From positions 682,001 to 746,000 of the forward strand of contig NZ_QGDO01000001.1 in NCBI RefSeq assembly GCF_003149185.1: a stretch of DNA of 64,000 bases. Direction: 5' to 3'. The notes beneath the pieces are model-generated. The model searched no databases. It saw nothing but the letters and a program-made list of their open reading frames with translations, and had not been told where the DNA came from. Shown one piece after another: positions 51,972 through 60,838 of the stretch (the first letter of the stretch is position 1; each line of letters starts with the position of its first letter). The translations under genes were made by a program, and so were the position numbers. Source of the stretch: Sediminitomix flava (GTDB lineage: Bacteria > Bacteroidota > Bacteroidia > Cytophagales > Flammeovirgaceae).

Positions 51972-54341
51972 TTAAAATTCTATTTTGTAGTACAAATTCG
52001 GTATCAAGAACAATACATTATCTTCATCAATAGTGTTCTCTCTCAAGTTATATTTATAACCAGCCATCTGCTGTGTTAACACTGCATTCTGGAAGTCTAA
52101 GCCCCAAGTACGGGTTGTACGTTCCTTGTTGATCTTATAGGTAATCCCTGCATTTAGCCAAAACTCTGGTCTACCCTGCCATTCATATAATCGGGTTTCA
52201 TCATTCACAACCGATCTGTTTTCATGCGTTTCTGCTTCTAGGTAAGGAGTCAATCGTCCACCACCCATATAAGTTGCATTGAAGTTAAAACCTAATAGGT
52301 TTTTCTTTTTCACAACAAACTCTTTCCCAAGTGCAAGCGTAGCCATATAGTTTCTATTGTAAAGGGTGTTACGCTCTATATTCATCGCATCGGTATATTT
52401 AGAATCAAAGATTGATGCGGTGAGCAGGTAGTAGAAACCTCTATCCATTTTGCGTTCTAAGGATACATCTACACCTATATTTGTTCCTGTTCCATCATTC
52501 GTGATTGCGCCATCTACTTGCCATACATTAGAATAATTGGCAAAAGAATAAGGAGTTCCTTCAATCACAGGTACATCAAACAGCTCCTGATAATAAGCTT
52601 CTATGGTTAAGCTTGTATTTTCGGAAAGGTCAAAACCAAGACTTAATACATAATGATCTGCCTTAGATAATTTCAGATCGTTGAACTGATTATCTTCGGG
52701 TCTTTTGTAGAAATATGTCTTCAATTCTTCTCTTTTGGTATGACGACCGTAGGCTAAACCAAAGTTAGCAAAAGGTAAATACTGCCAATTTAATCCTATT
52801 CTTGGTTCTAGCGTTACTTCATCTACCATCTCAAACTTTGTCGTAGAAAGCCCTGTGGTTAAATCTACCGTTGGACTAAGGCTAAACTTGAACTGTGTAA
52901 AGGCACTTACGCTAAAGCTATTCCCCACGACATTGTAATGTTCGTGAAGGGCTGAAGTAGGCTGTGGCGCTTCAGAAGCGTAAGAATCTACATGTAATAA
53001 ACTTGCTCTAACGCCTGTTTCATTCGTAATTTTTCGACTGAGTTTAGAGTACAATCGTGTAGAAAATTCAAGTTTACTTTCGTGCGTTTTATACTTTGCA
53101 TAAGGAGACAATGAGCCTGTGTTCAAGGTATCGGCATCTTGAGTAAAGTAACTCACATCATTTTTATAGTAGTTTGTGGTATAGCCAATATTTGAGCGAA
53201 GTGCCGAAGCCCCTCCTACATTGATATTGTGATTTATCCCTACAGCTCCCATTCCAAAATGAATGTCCTTTTCTAAAAAATCTTGAAAATACGTTCTGTA
53301 TTTTATGTTATACTCGTCTTTATCTTCATCATGTTTTACTTGATATTTTTTGAAAGGTGTTGGGTTACTACTCAAGCCTCCCATACCCCAAACAGATATA
53401 TCTCCTATTTGCTTTGATGGGAAACTCAGATTAAAAGATAAATCTTGGAAATGTGGCGCAGCTCCCCCTGCCAATTCACCATAATAACCAATGAAGCCAT
53501 GTCTGTAGTTTACAAGATAGCTAGAGCCTTTATCTTTGTTAATCGGCCCTTCTGATGCTAAATCTACACCAAGAATACCCATCTGAGCCATATGCTGATG
53601 TTCTTCATTGTTTCCCTGTCTGAAACTCACATCGAACACCCCAGAAGTGGCATTGGAAAACTCTGCTGGAAATGCCCCAGAAAAGAAGTCTGAACCCTTA
53701 AGCATATTTGAACTGTAAATGGAGATTAGACCAGCTCCTGCAAGGTTTCCTCCACCAAAATGTGCTGCACCAGGAACATCCATTCCATTCAATCGCCATA
53801 ATACACTGTTCGGAGAGTTACCTCTAATAACTACACCATTATCTTGTGGAGCTGAAAATGTAACACCAGCAAAATTATAGGCTACACGTGATGGGTCACT
53901 TAAACCTCCTGCAAAACGAGAGGATTCTTCTACTGTAAAAGATCTTGCACTTACAGGCGCCATGGTATTATAAGACTCGCTTCCTTTTCGAGCTGTCACA
54001 ACTACTCCTTCCAAGATTTCGGAATCTTCCTCCAATTTCACATCCAAAAACAATGGTTTGGAAGAAGTCACTAGAATTCCGGGAAGTCGTGATTGCTTAT
54101 ACCCCATATAAGAAACGACGATGGTATGTCTACCTACGCTTACGCTTTCTAAGGTATAATGTCCATCCTGATTGGTAATCGCACCTGTATTTGTATTTTC
54201 AATGCTTACAGTGGCTCCGATAAGCGGTTCTCCTGTGATTACATCGATTACTTTTCCTTTAATTTCTTGAGTAATATTTTGGGCTACTGCTTGTTGAGCA
54301 ATGAGTATGATAATTAGAAACGATACAAGTTTGTTTGTCAT
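51972..54341 (-). CDS. TonB-dependent receptor, cassette 1
   Basis: A 789-residue outer-membrane receptor with signal peptide (ending QQAVAQNI), a carboxypeptidase-D-like domain (IKGKVIDVITGEPLIGATVS), a plug (LEGVVVTARKGSESYNTMAP, GVVIRGNSPNSVLWRLNGMD) and a barrel ending YKIEF. It differs from SusC and has no SusD partner. It is the first gene of an operon with a kinase and a LytTR regulator, so it could transport the ligand whose presence the kinase reports. Confidence 0.92.
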   Translation of the reverse strand: MTNKLVSFLIIILIAQQAVAQNITQEIKGKVIDVITGEPLIGATVSIENTNTGAITNQDGHYTLESVSVGRHTIVVSYMGYKQSRLPGILVTSSKPLFLDVKLEEDSEILEGVVVTARKGSESYNTMAPVSARSFTVEESSRFAGGLSDPSRVAYNFAGVTFSAPQDNGVVIRGNSPNSVLWRLNGMDVPGAAHFGGGNLAGAGLISIYSSNMLKGSDFFSGAFPAEFSNATSGVFDVSFRQGNNEEHQHMAQMGILGVDLASEGPINKDKGSSYLVNYRHGFIGYYGELAGGAAPHFQDLSFNLSFPSKQIGDISVWGMGGLSSNPTPFKKYQVKHDEDKDEYNIKYRTYFQDFLEKDIHFGMGAVGINHNINVGGASALRSNIGYTTNYYKNDVSYFTQDADTLNTGSLSPYAKYKTHESKLEFSTRLYSKLSRKITNETGVRASLLHVDSYASEAPQPTSALHEHYNVVGNSFSVSAFTQFKFSLSPTVDLTTGLSTTKFEMVDEVTLEPRIGLNWQYLPFANFGLAYGRHTKREELKTYFYKRPEDNQFNDLKLSKADHYVLSLGFDLSENTSLTIEAYYQELFDVPVIEGTPYSFANYSNVWQVDGAITNDGTGTNIGVDVSLERKMDRGFYYLLTASIFDSKYTDAMNIERNTLYNRNYMATLALGKEFVVKKKNLLGFNFNATYMGGGRLTPYLEAETHENRSVVNDETRLYEWQGRPEFWLNAGITYKINKERTTRTWGLDFQNAVLTQQMAGYKYNLRENTIDEDNVLFLIPNLYYKIEF

Positions 54342-54488
54342 TTGTCTATAAATTATGATTACAGTACAAAAGACGTTTTGTTATGCCCTATTTCAAATGT
54401 ATATCCGATGAGCTTACAATTACAAGGCATGAACTTAAGGATAGAAGTCATGAAGAAATTTGGAATTGTAGCTTCAGCCAATATCCGA

Positions 54489-55226
54489 TTACGCTTTTCT
54501 CATTCGGACAATCAAAATAGGTGGAAACTTGCTAAATACATCATCTCGGTTATTCTGTTCAAAAGTAGGTTCAAAAAATCCATCAATCACCAGAGCATTC
54601 TGCACTCCTAGATTGAGGTAATAACTGATAGGTCTATGAAAATAAAATTGCTCTTGTTTTTGCGTTGTGATTGCCGTTCCTTTTGAAGTACTTTCTTTCA
54701 TATAATCATGAATAACTAAAGAGTTACTTTCTTGTACTTCTACAAACTCAGAATTAAAACAAGGATGTTGGATTGAAAACACAAAGCTTCCTTCATCGGT
54801 CAATAGCTTATGAATTTGCTTAAATAGTTTCTCGATATCGGGCATATCCATAAAAACCATATTAGATACAATGCCATCGTAGGTCATATCTTGTAAGCTT
54901 TCCAAATCAGCATCATTGGTCGCATCTAAGACTTCATAACTTATATTATCGCAATCGTACTTTTTCGCGTTTCGAATATTGTTCTCCGAAAAATCAAAGG
55001 CTCGAACTTGAATGCCTTTTTTAGCCATTCGTCTGGCAAAGAGTCCATTTCCACACCCAACATCTAAAAGCCTGTCTCCTTCTTTAAGTCCCAAAAGTCG
55101 TTCAGTTTCGGGAGCAATCAATTCTTTATGCCAATCATTCCCTGCTTCTCCCATTGCCTCATCCCAATCATTGGCATTTACATCCCAAATGTTTCTATTT
55201 TCTTTGTTTACTTTTTCTGATTTCAT
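54489..55226 (-). CDS. SAM-dependent class I methyltransferase
   Basis: A 245-residue methyltransferase. The SAM-binding motif I is LLDVGCGNGLFARRMAKKGI, followed by an acidic motif II (VRAFDFS), motif III (ISYEVLDATND) and a YDGIVSNMVFMDMPDIEKLF post-motif. The start MKSEKVNKENRNIWDVNA matches cytoplasmic enzymes without signal peptide. The substrate cannot be inferred. It lies 73 nt downstream of the second LytTR gene on the same strand and may be the distal gene of that operon. Confidence 0.9.
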   Translation of the reverse strand: MKSEKVNKENRNIWDVNANDWDEAMGEAGNDWHKELIAPETERLLGLKEGDRLLDVGCGNGLFARRMAKKGIQVRAFDFSENNIRNAKKYDCDNISYEVLDATNDADLESLQDMTYDGIVSNMVFMDMPDIEKLFKQIHKLLTDEGSFVFSIQHPCFNSEFVEVQESNSLVIHDYMKESTSKGTAITTQKQEQFYFHRPISYYLNLGVQNALVIDGFFEPTFEQNNRDDVFSKFPPILIVRMRKA

Positions 55227-55299
55227 ACGATCGTATCGGTTTTCAATCTAAAACTAAGAATCATTAGCTATGATAAGAGAAAACAAGTCTCAATAAGTC

Positions 55300-56049
55300 C
55301 TAAGAATCAAGCCATCTCAAAAAATCAGCTACTCTTACTCTACTCACTAAAACCTTATCATGAAATGTAGGCGAAAGCGTGATCAACAATCTACTGTTGA
55401 AATACTTAGAGGTACTTTTGATTGCATCTACAGAGGATATAATATTTCGAGCTAGTCTGAAAAAATCTTGTGGATTAAGCGCTGTTTCTATCTTATCTAA
55501 AGTTTCATCTACGATATACTTCTGCTCTTTCTTTGTCACAAGGAAAGTTACCTTCTCTTCTGAATAGACATAAGCAATATCCCTTGTATTTACATGATGG
55601 TAATTATCCCCCAATTTGACGACAAAACGTTTTCGATAAGTCGGACGATTGAGTTGATGAATCAGTTGATTGATTGCGCTTGGTGAGTTTTCTGCTTCTT
55701 TTTTATATGATAATTTTTGAATCGCTTTCTTTAATTCTTCTTCGTCAATGGGTTTTAAGATATATCCAATACTATTTACTTGGAAGGCTTGAATCGCATA
55801 TTCATCGTAGGCTGTGGTAAAGATGATAGGGGTACGAACTTCCACTTGCTCAAAAATCTCAAAACTCTTCCCATCTGTAAGCTGAATGTCCATAAAAATC
55901 AAGTCGCATGAATTATTCTTTAGCCAATCCACACTTTTTTCAACAGACTCTAGAATGGCTACTATTTCATAAGCTTGAAAGTTTTCCGTAATAATTCGCT
56001 TCAGTTGCTCTTGTGCTAAAGGTTCATCTTCTATAATTACTACTTTCAT
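55300..56049 (-). CDS. LytTR response regulator, cassette 2
   Basis: A 249-residue receiver/LytTR protein, a paralogue of the regulator at 50161-50919. The receiver carries Asp54 (DLIFMDIQLTDGKSFEIFEQ). The LytTR domain (about 135-248) shows VKLGDNYHHVNTRDIAYVYS and FFRLARNIISSVDAIKSTSK. It lies 23 nt downstream of its kinase. Targets are unknown; LytTR sites are often direct repeats and were not identified here. Confidence 0.94.
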   Translation of the reverse strand: MKVVIIEDEPLAQEQLKRIITENFQAYEIVAILESVEKSVDWLKNNSCDLIFMDIQLTDGKSFEIFEQVEVRTPIIFTTAYDEYAIQAFQVNSIGYILKPIDEEELKKAIQKLSYKKEAENSPSAINQLIHQLNRPTYRKRFVVKLGDNYHHVNTRDIAYVYSEEKVTFLVTKKEQKYIVDETLDKIETALNPQDFFRLARNIISSVDAIKSTSKYFNSRLLITLSPTFHDKVLVSRVRVADFLRWLDS

Positions 56050-56072
56050 ACATTTAGCTATTTTACGCTTTG

Positions 56073-57110
56073 TTAGATCGTTGGAATTTTTACTCGAAAA
56101 AACAGCTCACTCTCTGTTATTTGCAGCTCCGAATTACAGACAAGCTTAAACCTACTATTCAGATTCATTAGTCCAATTCCATTCGAATCTTCACTTTTCT
56201 TCATTGGGTTCTTGTTGTTTTCAATACAGATCAAATCTTCTTCGGCATAGATTCTTAAGTGTAGTTTCTTGTCTTGCGAAACAATGTTATGCTTCACTGC
56301 ATTTTCAATGAGCAACTGAAAAGTCATGGGTGGAATCGATTTGTTTCGTTCCTCTTTACCTAATTCAACAGAAAAATCAAGGTGATCTCCCAAACGGATT
56401 TTTAATATTTCGATATAGTCGGAAGCAAAGGCTAACTCTTTCTCAACAGCGATAAGCTCCGTTCTGTCATAGTTGAGAACGTAGCGATAGATTTTAGATA
56501 ACTTCTTGGTGAATAGCACTGCATTTTGAGGGTCGGCATTGATTTGTGCACTTAATACATTTAGGCTATTAAATAAAAAATGAGGATTGAGCTGACTTCG
56601 GAGTTGATTATATAAGTACTCTGAGTTTTCACTTTTGAGTTTAATGATTTCTAGTTCTTTCTTTCGTTGATCATCGTATTGGAAAAAAAATTCTAATTGA
56701 AAGATCATCAAGAAATTGATAAAAATCGCTGAGATAGAGGGCACATTTAAGATGAACTTACTCAGAAGTTGATCGAAAATCCGTTCTCCCAAAAACACAT
56801 AATTGGCAATCAGCGAGATACTTACTGATAAAACGGCTCCTAGACTAAGCTCTACTACTAGTCTTAAAATGAAATTGTCTCGGAATAAAACTTTATTACT
56901 GATCCATCTGATCATTTGCATATCAATCAAGATGACAAGTAATAAGAATGGAAATGAAAGCAAGGTTTGATTAATGACGCTTACAATCTGAAAATTGTCT
57001 TTATGCTGAATCAATTGAAGCATCATAAAAAACAAGGCTAGAAAGATCAGTGCTGATGATACAACTAGAAAATATTGTTGATGCTGTAATTTTTTCCGAG
57101 TTAAAGCCAT
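56073..57110 (-). CDS. LytS-like sensor histidine kinase, cassette 2
   Basis: A 345-residue His_kinase-type protein. Four membrane helices (about 12-145) are followed by the phospho-acceptor motif QLNPHFLFNSLNVLSAQINA (His177) and an ATPase (LLIENAVKHNIVS, GIGLMNLNSRFKLV). It parallels the kinase at 50916-51965. It lies 54 nt downstream of the surface-repeat outer-membrane protein and 23 nt upstream of its regulator. Confidence 0.93.
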   Translation of the reverse strand: MALTRKKLQHQQYFLVVSSALIFLALFFMMLQLIQHKDNFQIVSVINQTLLSFPFLLLVILIDMQMIRWISNKVLFRDNFILRLVVELSLGAVLSVSISLIANYVFLGERIFDQLLSKFILNVPSISAIFINFLMIFQLEFFFQYDDQRKKELEIIKLKSENSEYLYNQLRSQLNPHFLFNSLNVLSAQINADPQNAVLFTKKLSKIYRYVLNYDRTELIAVEKELAFASDYIEILKIRLGDHLDFSVELGKEERNKSIPPMTFQLLIENAVKHNIVSQDKKLHLRIYAEEDLICIENNKNPMKKSEDSNGIGLMNLNSRFKLVCNSELQITESELFFRVKIPTI

Positions 57111-57164
57111 AATACATAAAACAAAACATCAGACCAGTTTCCTGATCTGATGAAGTTGATGTTC

Positions 57165-58139
57165 TTAATATCTGATACCAAAAGTGAAACCAATCCAGCC
57201 TTTCAAGTCAACATTTCCGTTGTTACTTTCAAACAATGTGTAAGGAGCTAGTTGAGAGCCGATCAATTCTCCATCTTCCCCTTGGTATTTAGAAACAGTC
57301 ATATTCAATACAGGACCAGCGAAGACCTTCACCCCAGATTTAAACTCTTTTGAACCTGTAACTTTTAACTGTGTCAGCATATTCAAATCAGAAGTAAATT
57401 CCTGTCCTTCTGAAAGTCCATAGCCAAGAAGTTCAATTTGAGTTGCGAAGTTATTTTTTAGAGCAATGTCTTTACCAAAACCTAAACCAACAGCATATTG
57501 AAGGTCATCTGTTTGGTTGATGTAATTTACACCTGCTGAAAAAATAGTATAGAATTTATCAGTACCCAACTTGAAACTTCCATACGTATGAAGTGCATCT
57601 GAGAATCCTATTTCAAATTCTTTTTTACCATTTTTCTTTACAATATTGATCAAGCCAATAGAAGTACCACCTACGCTATCTGCTATATTAATCAGACCTA
57701 TCTGCGTTCCTGCCTTATCGGCTACATTCAGAATTCCACTCAATTGGAAAGCAACATTACCTTTTGCTGTCACATTGGTAATTCCACTGATTTGCACACC
57801 TCTATCTTGATCTGATGCAATATTCGTGATACCCGCAAATTGTACTGCTTTCTCACTTTTTGCACTATAATTTGTCAGTCCAGCAAACTGAACACCTTTA
57901 GTATAGCTAGTATTCACATTATAAAGACCACCTAATTCAAGGACATTATTTCCTCTGCTGTGTCCTCCTAAAAGGTTTAATGAGTAATCATTTATAATCT
58001 CGTTTGCTTGAGTTCCATTTGTTCCAATTGGGCTAATAAAACTTAGTTGAAAAGCTTTTTCTGAAGATTGTGCATTTGCTCCACTTATCATTGCTACTGA
58101 AGCAAAAATTGCCAACATCACTTTGCTTAATCTTTTCAT
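57165..58139 (-). CDS. Outer-membrane protein with LA_2272-like surface repeats, cassette 2
   Basis: A roughly 324-residue exported protein. The open frame extends upstream, but the clean signal peptide (MKRLSKVMLAIFASVAMISG...NAQSS) starts at ATG 58139 (or the adjacent ATG at 58142). Residues about 75-180 are a tandem series of about 20-residue repeats with core GVQFAGLTN, AVQFAGITN, GVQISGITN, AFQLSGILN, GTQIGLIN and GTSIGLIN. The C-terminal half looks barrel-like and ends FGIRY. The repeats recall the LA_2272 surface repeat family, from memory. It heads an operon with a kinase and LytTR regulator. Confidence 0.78.
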   Translation of the reverse strand: MKRLSKVMLAIFASVAMISGANAQSSEKAFQLSFISPIGTNGTQANEIINDYSLNLLGGHSRGNNVLELGGLYNVNTSYTKGVQFAGLTNYSAKSEKAVQFAGITNIASDQDRGVQISGITNVTAKGNVAFQLSGILNVADKAGTQIGLINIADSVGGTSIGLINIVKKNGKKEFEIGFSDALHTYGSFKLGTDKFYTIFSAGVNYINQTDDLQYAVGLGFGKDIALKNNFATQIELLGYGLSEGQEFTSDLNMLTQLKVTGSKEFKSGVKVFAGPVLNMTVSKYQGEDGELIGSQLAPYTLFESNNGNVDLKGWIGFTFGIRY

Positions 58140-58286
58140 CATTATAAATATTGTGTTTGCTTGTTTGTTAATCAATGATGCAAAAGTATAAGAGAATGAG
58201 TGAGATAGGAATGAAAAAAAGAAGAGCTTAAGGATTAGCCCGATGAACTTCACTTTTGGGGTGCTGAATTTAATTGGCGATGTCAG

Positions 58287-58440
58287 CACTATTCTTTGAA
58301 ATAGTTCTAAGAACTTATAAATGAAGAGAGAGGTGGAGGCAGTTCTTCAGACTCTAGTTATTGTAAAGTACACGAGTCTGAAGACGCTCTCATTCATTCT
58401 TCAATCCTTAGAGTGCTACGCAAACTCTAAGGATTGTATT
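58287..58440 (+). repeat. Composite three-hairpin repeat, copy at 58.29 kb
   Basis: Stem A is degenerate (TTCTTTGAAATAGTTCTAAG). Stem B keeps CTTCAGACTC/GAGTCTGAAG. Stem C is enlarged to a perfect 12-bp stem: AATCCTTAGAGT with ACTCTAAGGATT. It lies between the SnoaL gene and the outer-membrane protein gene. Confidence 0.7.
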
Positions 58441-58457
58441 ACAAAAAATAAAGAGAA

Positions 58458-58937
58458 TTACTTATCTGAAAGTAGTTGAATCATATCATATAATGGCCAA
58501 CTCCCCCATGTTTCTGTAATCTTTCCATCTTTCAAACGGAAAAATTCCATTGCCTCCCAAGTTATATTCTTATTTGTAGCTTCAATACCCAAGAAGGTAT
58601 CTTTATGCGTAGCATTCCATGTTAGACGCACAGCAATAAGATCGCCTTCTACAATTACGTCTTCAACTTTCACCTTTAAATCAGGAAAAGTCTTTTCTGC
58701 ACCTTTGATGATGTTTACGGCATCTTGGTTCGATCTTGCTCCATCTGGTCTATGCTCGTAGTAATCATCCGCAAAGAAGTCCATCACATACTGTAAATTC
58801 CCTTTATTGTAAGTCTCTTCAAAGAAGTTTACTACAATTGCCTTATCTAAAGATTCATTGTCTTCCGTTTTTGCATTCTGACAACTTGCAAGCAATAGTA
58901 ACAATACAAGTACGATTCCGCTGTTAACTATTTTCAT
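58458..58937 (-). CDS. SnoaL-like polyketide cyclase family lipoprotein
   Basis: A 159-residue lipoprotein. The start at ATG 58937 gives the lipobox signal IVLVLLLLLASC; the alternative seven codons upstream would precede it with charged residues. The mature part has the SnoaL/NTF2-like pattern (NFFEETYNKGNLQYVMDFFA, DDYYEHRPDGARSNQDAVNI, WNATHKDTFLGIEATNKNIT). These proteins are alpha+beta barrels, sometimes hydrolases or isomerases. The lipid anchor is unusual for the family. It follows the DUF1349 gene by 31 nt, suggesting one transcript. Confidence 0.83.
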   Translation of the reverse strand: MKIVNSGIVLVLLLLLASCQNAKTEDNESLDKAIVVNFFEETYNKGNLQYVMDFFADDYYEHRPDGARSNQDAVNIIKGAEKTFPDLKVKVEDVIVEGDLIAVRLTWNATHKDTFLGIEATNKNITWEAMEFFRLKDGKITETWGSWPLYDMIQLLSDK

Positions 58938-58968
58938 ATTTACTTCCTTACGTTCCAAAACGATTCGA

Positions 58969-59616
58969 TTACTCTTTATTTTCTTCTAGCCATTTAAGTC
59001 TGCGGACATCTGGCGTATGCTTTACTTCAAAATCTTCAAAAGAAGCTTTAAATCCATTGCCATCAGGACTAGCAGCCATCATACCAACCATTACAGGGGT
59101 ATTCTCATCAAGGTGCACCAAATTACTTAGTTGATACTCTTTTCCGTCTAACGAATAGAAGATTTCAACTGCATCTAGTTTTCTTACTGCTTTGATCCAT
59201 ACTGCTTCAGGTTTCTCCGTAAGTTTAACCACACTCCAATTACTATATTTATCTGTGACTACAGTACTAAAATTATAAACACCATCTACATACTCAATCC
59301 CAGTTTTAATCCAACGATTTTCATCAATACGAAGCATTAATCCCATTTGATCATAGCGAGTCTGATAGTCTCCAACCGCTTTTACAGACACTTCAAATTC
59401 ACCACCTTTGGTTGTATAATAAAAAGGGCCATCATCTACCGTAAAACCATAATGAGTTTGACGCCAATAATCGCTTTGAGGGGTGACGTTCATAACTAAA
59501 ACGCCATCTTTAACTTCCCATGATTCAGGTTCATTGAACCACTGCATTTTATCAAGATTTTGTGCCATAGATAAATGTGTAAAGAGCAGAAGACAAATGC
59601 TGAGATAAATTTTCAT
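58969..59616 (-). CDS. DUF1349 family exported protein
   Basis: A 215-residue protein with the signal MKIYLSICLLLFTHLSMAQ, taking ATG 59616 as start. The mature domain has the concanavalin-like DUF1349 pattern (WFNEPESWEVKDGVLVMNVT, TRYDQMGLMLRIDENRWIKT, FYSLDGKEYQLSNLVHLDEN). These bind or hydrolyse glycans in some lineages, though the biochemistry is unsettled. It is the first gene of a pair with the SnoaL lipoprotein and is divergent from the LuxR regulator. Confidence 0.85.
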   Translation of the reverse strand: MKIYLSICLLLFTHLSMAQNLDKMQWFNEPESWEVKDGVLVMNVTPQSDYWRQTHYGFTVDDGPFYYTTKGGEFEVSVKAVGDYQTRYDQMGLMLRIDENRWIKTGIEYVDGVYNFSTVVTDKYSNWSVVKLTEKPEAVWIKAVRKLDAVEIFYSLDGKEYQLSNLVHLDENTPVMVGMMAASPDGNGFKASFEDFEVKHTPDVRRLKWLEENKE

Positions 59617-59673
59617 AATATAACTTAGTTTGTTAGTGTTCATTATTAAGAAGCGTGAAATTGCGGAATAGAG

Positions 59674-59693
59674 TTCAGTATCACAATACTGAA
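59674..59693. promoter_or_regulatory. 20-bp dyad operator candidate, LuxR/DUF1349 divergent region
   Basis: TTCAGTAT-CACA-ATACTGAA is a perfect 8+8 inverted repeat 23 bp upstream of the LuxR-type gene and 57 bp upstream of the DUF1349 start. Its size fits a LuxR-family HTH dimer site. Confidence 0.5.
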
Positions 59694-59716
59694 AAATAAC
59701 CATAGCGACCCGTAAA

Positions 59717-60481
59717 ATGGATATAGTAAAGAAGTTAGAACGTGAGTTATTCGAAGGAAATCTAGAAACAAAAACCTCTAAAGAGGAAGTACTAGAGGTG
59801 ATTGAAATGGTAAAGTCTTTTGTGAAAATTGATGGAGCCTTAGCCGTTATTTCTGATCTAACAAAAGATGTCAGTTATATCTATGCAGGACATTTTGGGA
59901 CATTCTTGGGTGTAAAACCTTTCGAACTTTCAATGCTAGATACAATATGGGAAGATGAAATTTTTCAGAAAATACATGAGGATGATCTATTTGAACGTCA
60001 CCTTCTTGAATATGAATTTCTACATTTCCTTAAAGAAATACCTCCTTCGGAACGATTAAATTACGCCACAAAAAGCTACCTAAGAACAAATACCTCAAAA
60101 GAAAAAGTGCGTTACATTACACATCGTACGTCTTACCTTAAAACGACTGAAAATGGGCAATTAGCATTGGTGCTTTGTTTGTATAATTTTAGTGATGATC
60201 AAGCTCCAAACGTTGGAATAGGTGGGAAAATAATGAACAAAATCACAGGAGATAAAATTGAGGTAAAAACCTATCATCATTCTTCTAGTCTTCTTAGCCC
60301 AAGAGAAGGTGAAATCTTACAACATATTGAACGGGGATTATTGAGTAAAGAGATCGCTAGTGCTTTAAATATCAGCGTACATACCGTGAATAGACATAGA
60401 CAAAATATCCTTGAAAAACTGAAAGCAGGGAATTCTATGGAAGCCGTTCAACGAGCTAAAGCCATGCAGTTGATTACCTAA
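59717..60481 (+). CDS. LuxR family transcriptional regulator with PAS-like N-terminus
   Basis: A 254-residue cytoplasmic regulator. The C-terminal 65 residues are a GerE/LuxR HTH (LSPREGEILQHIERGLLSKE, IASALNISVHTVNRHRQNIL). The N-terminal 180 residues resemble a PAS-type sensor (AVISDLTKDVSYIYAGHFGT, HEDDLFERHLLEYEFLHFLK) as seen in Bacteroidota regulators of this size. There is no receiver domain. It is divergent from the DUF1349/SnoaL pair, which is its likely target through the dyad upstream. Confidence 0.9.
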   Translation: MDIVKKLERELFEGNLETKTSKEEVLEVIEMVKSFVKIDGALAVISDLTKDVSYIYAGHFGTFLGVKPFELSMLDTIWEDEIFQKIHEDDLFERHLLEYEFLHFLKEIPPSERLNYATKSYLRTNTSKEKVRYITHRTSYLKTTENGQLALVLCLYNFSDDQAPNVGIGGKIMNKITGDKIEVKTYHHSSSLLSPREGEILQHIERGLLSKEIASALNISVHTVNRHRQNILEKLKAGNSMEAVQRAKAMQLIT

Positions 60482-60838
60482 GAATGGATTTGTTCAGGTA
60501 TTTTTTTGCAGAATCAATACAATTCTACCTACAAATGAGGGCTCTGTTTTTATTCTATTAAGCAGTAAAAACTAATGGTTGAATAATAATTATACTTCGA
60601 ATTTAGACTTACATATTTCGACTCTAAAACTGTATACTTCATAATCGCGACAAAGTACAAGTTTCGCCTTAGTAGCACTAAGAGAAAAGCTATAATAATA
60701 TACTGTAGTTTACTGAATGATAGTATTTTTTAATTTACAGCATATTCACTGATTACAAATTCAACTTTCTCATGTCTAAATATATCTCATTTGACACTAT
60801 TACTTTTTGAGATTTAATAATTGGACACACTAACTATT
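60482..60838. other. Gap between LuxR gene and the next exported protein gene
   Basis: 357 bp without a gene. Near its end TCATTTGACACT (about 60787-60798) is inversely repeated at 61880-61891, beyond the following gene. Confidence 0.4.
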
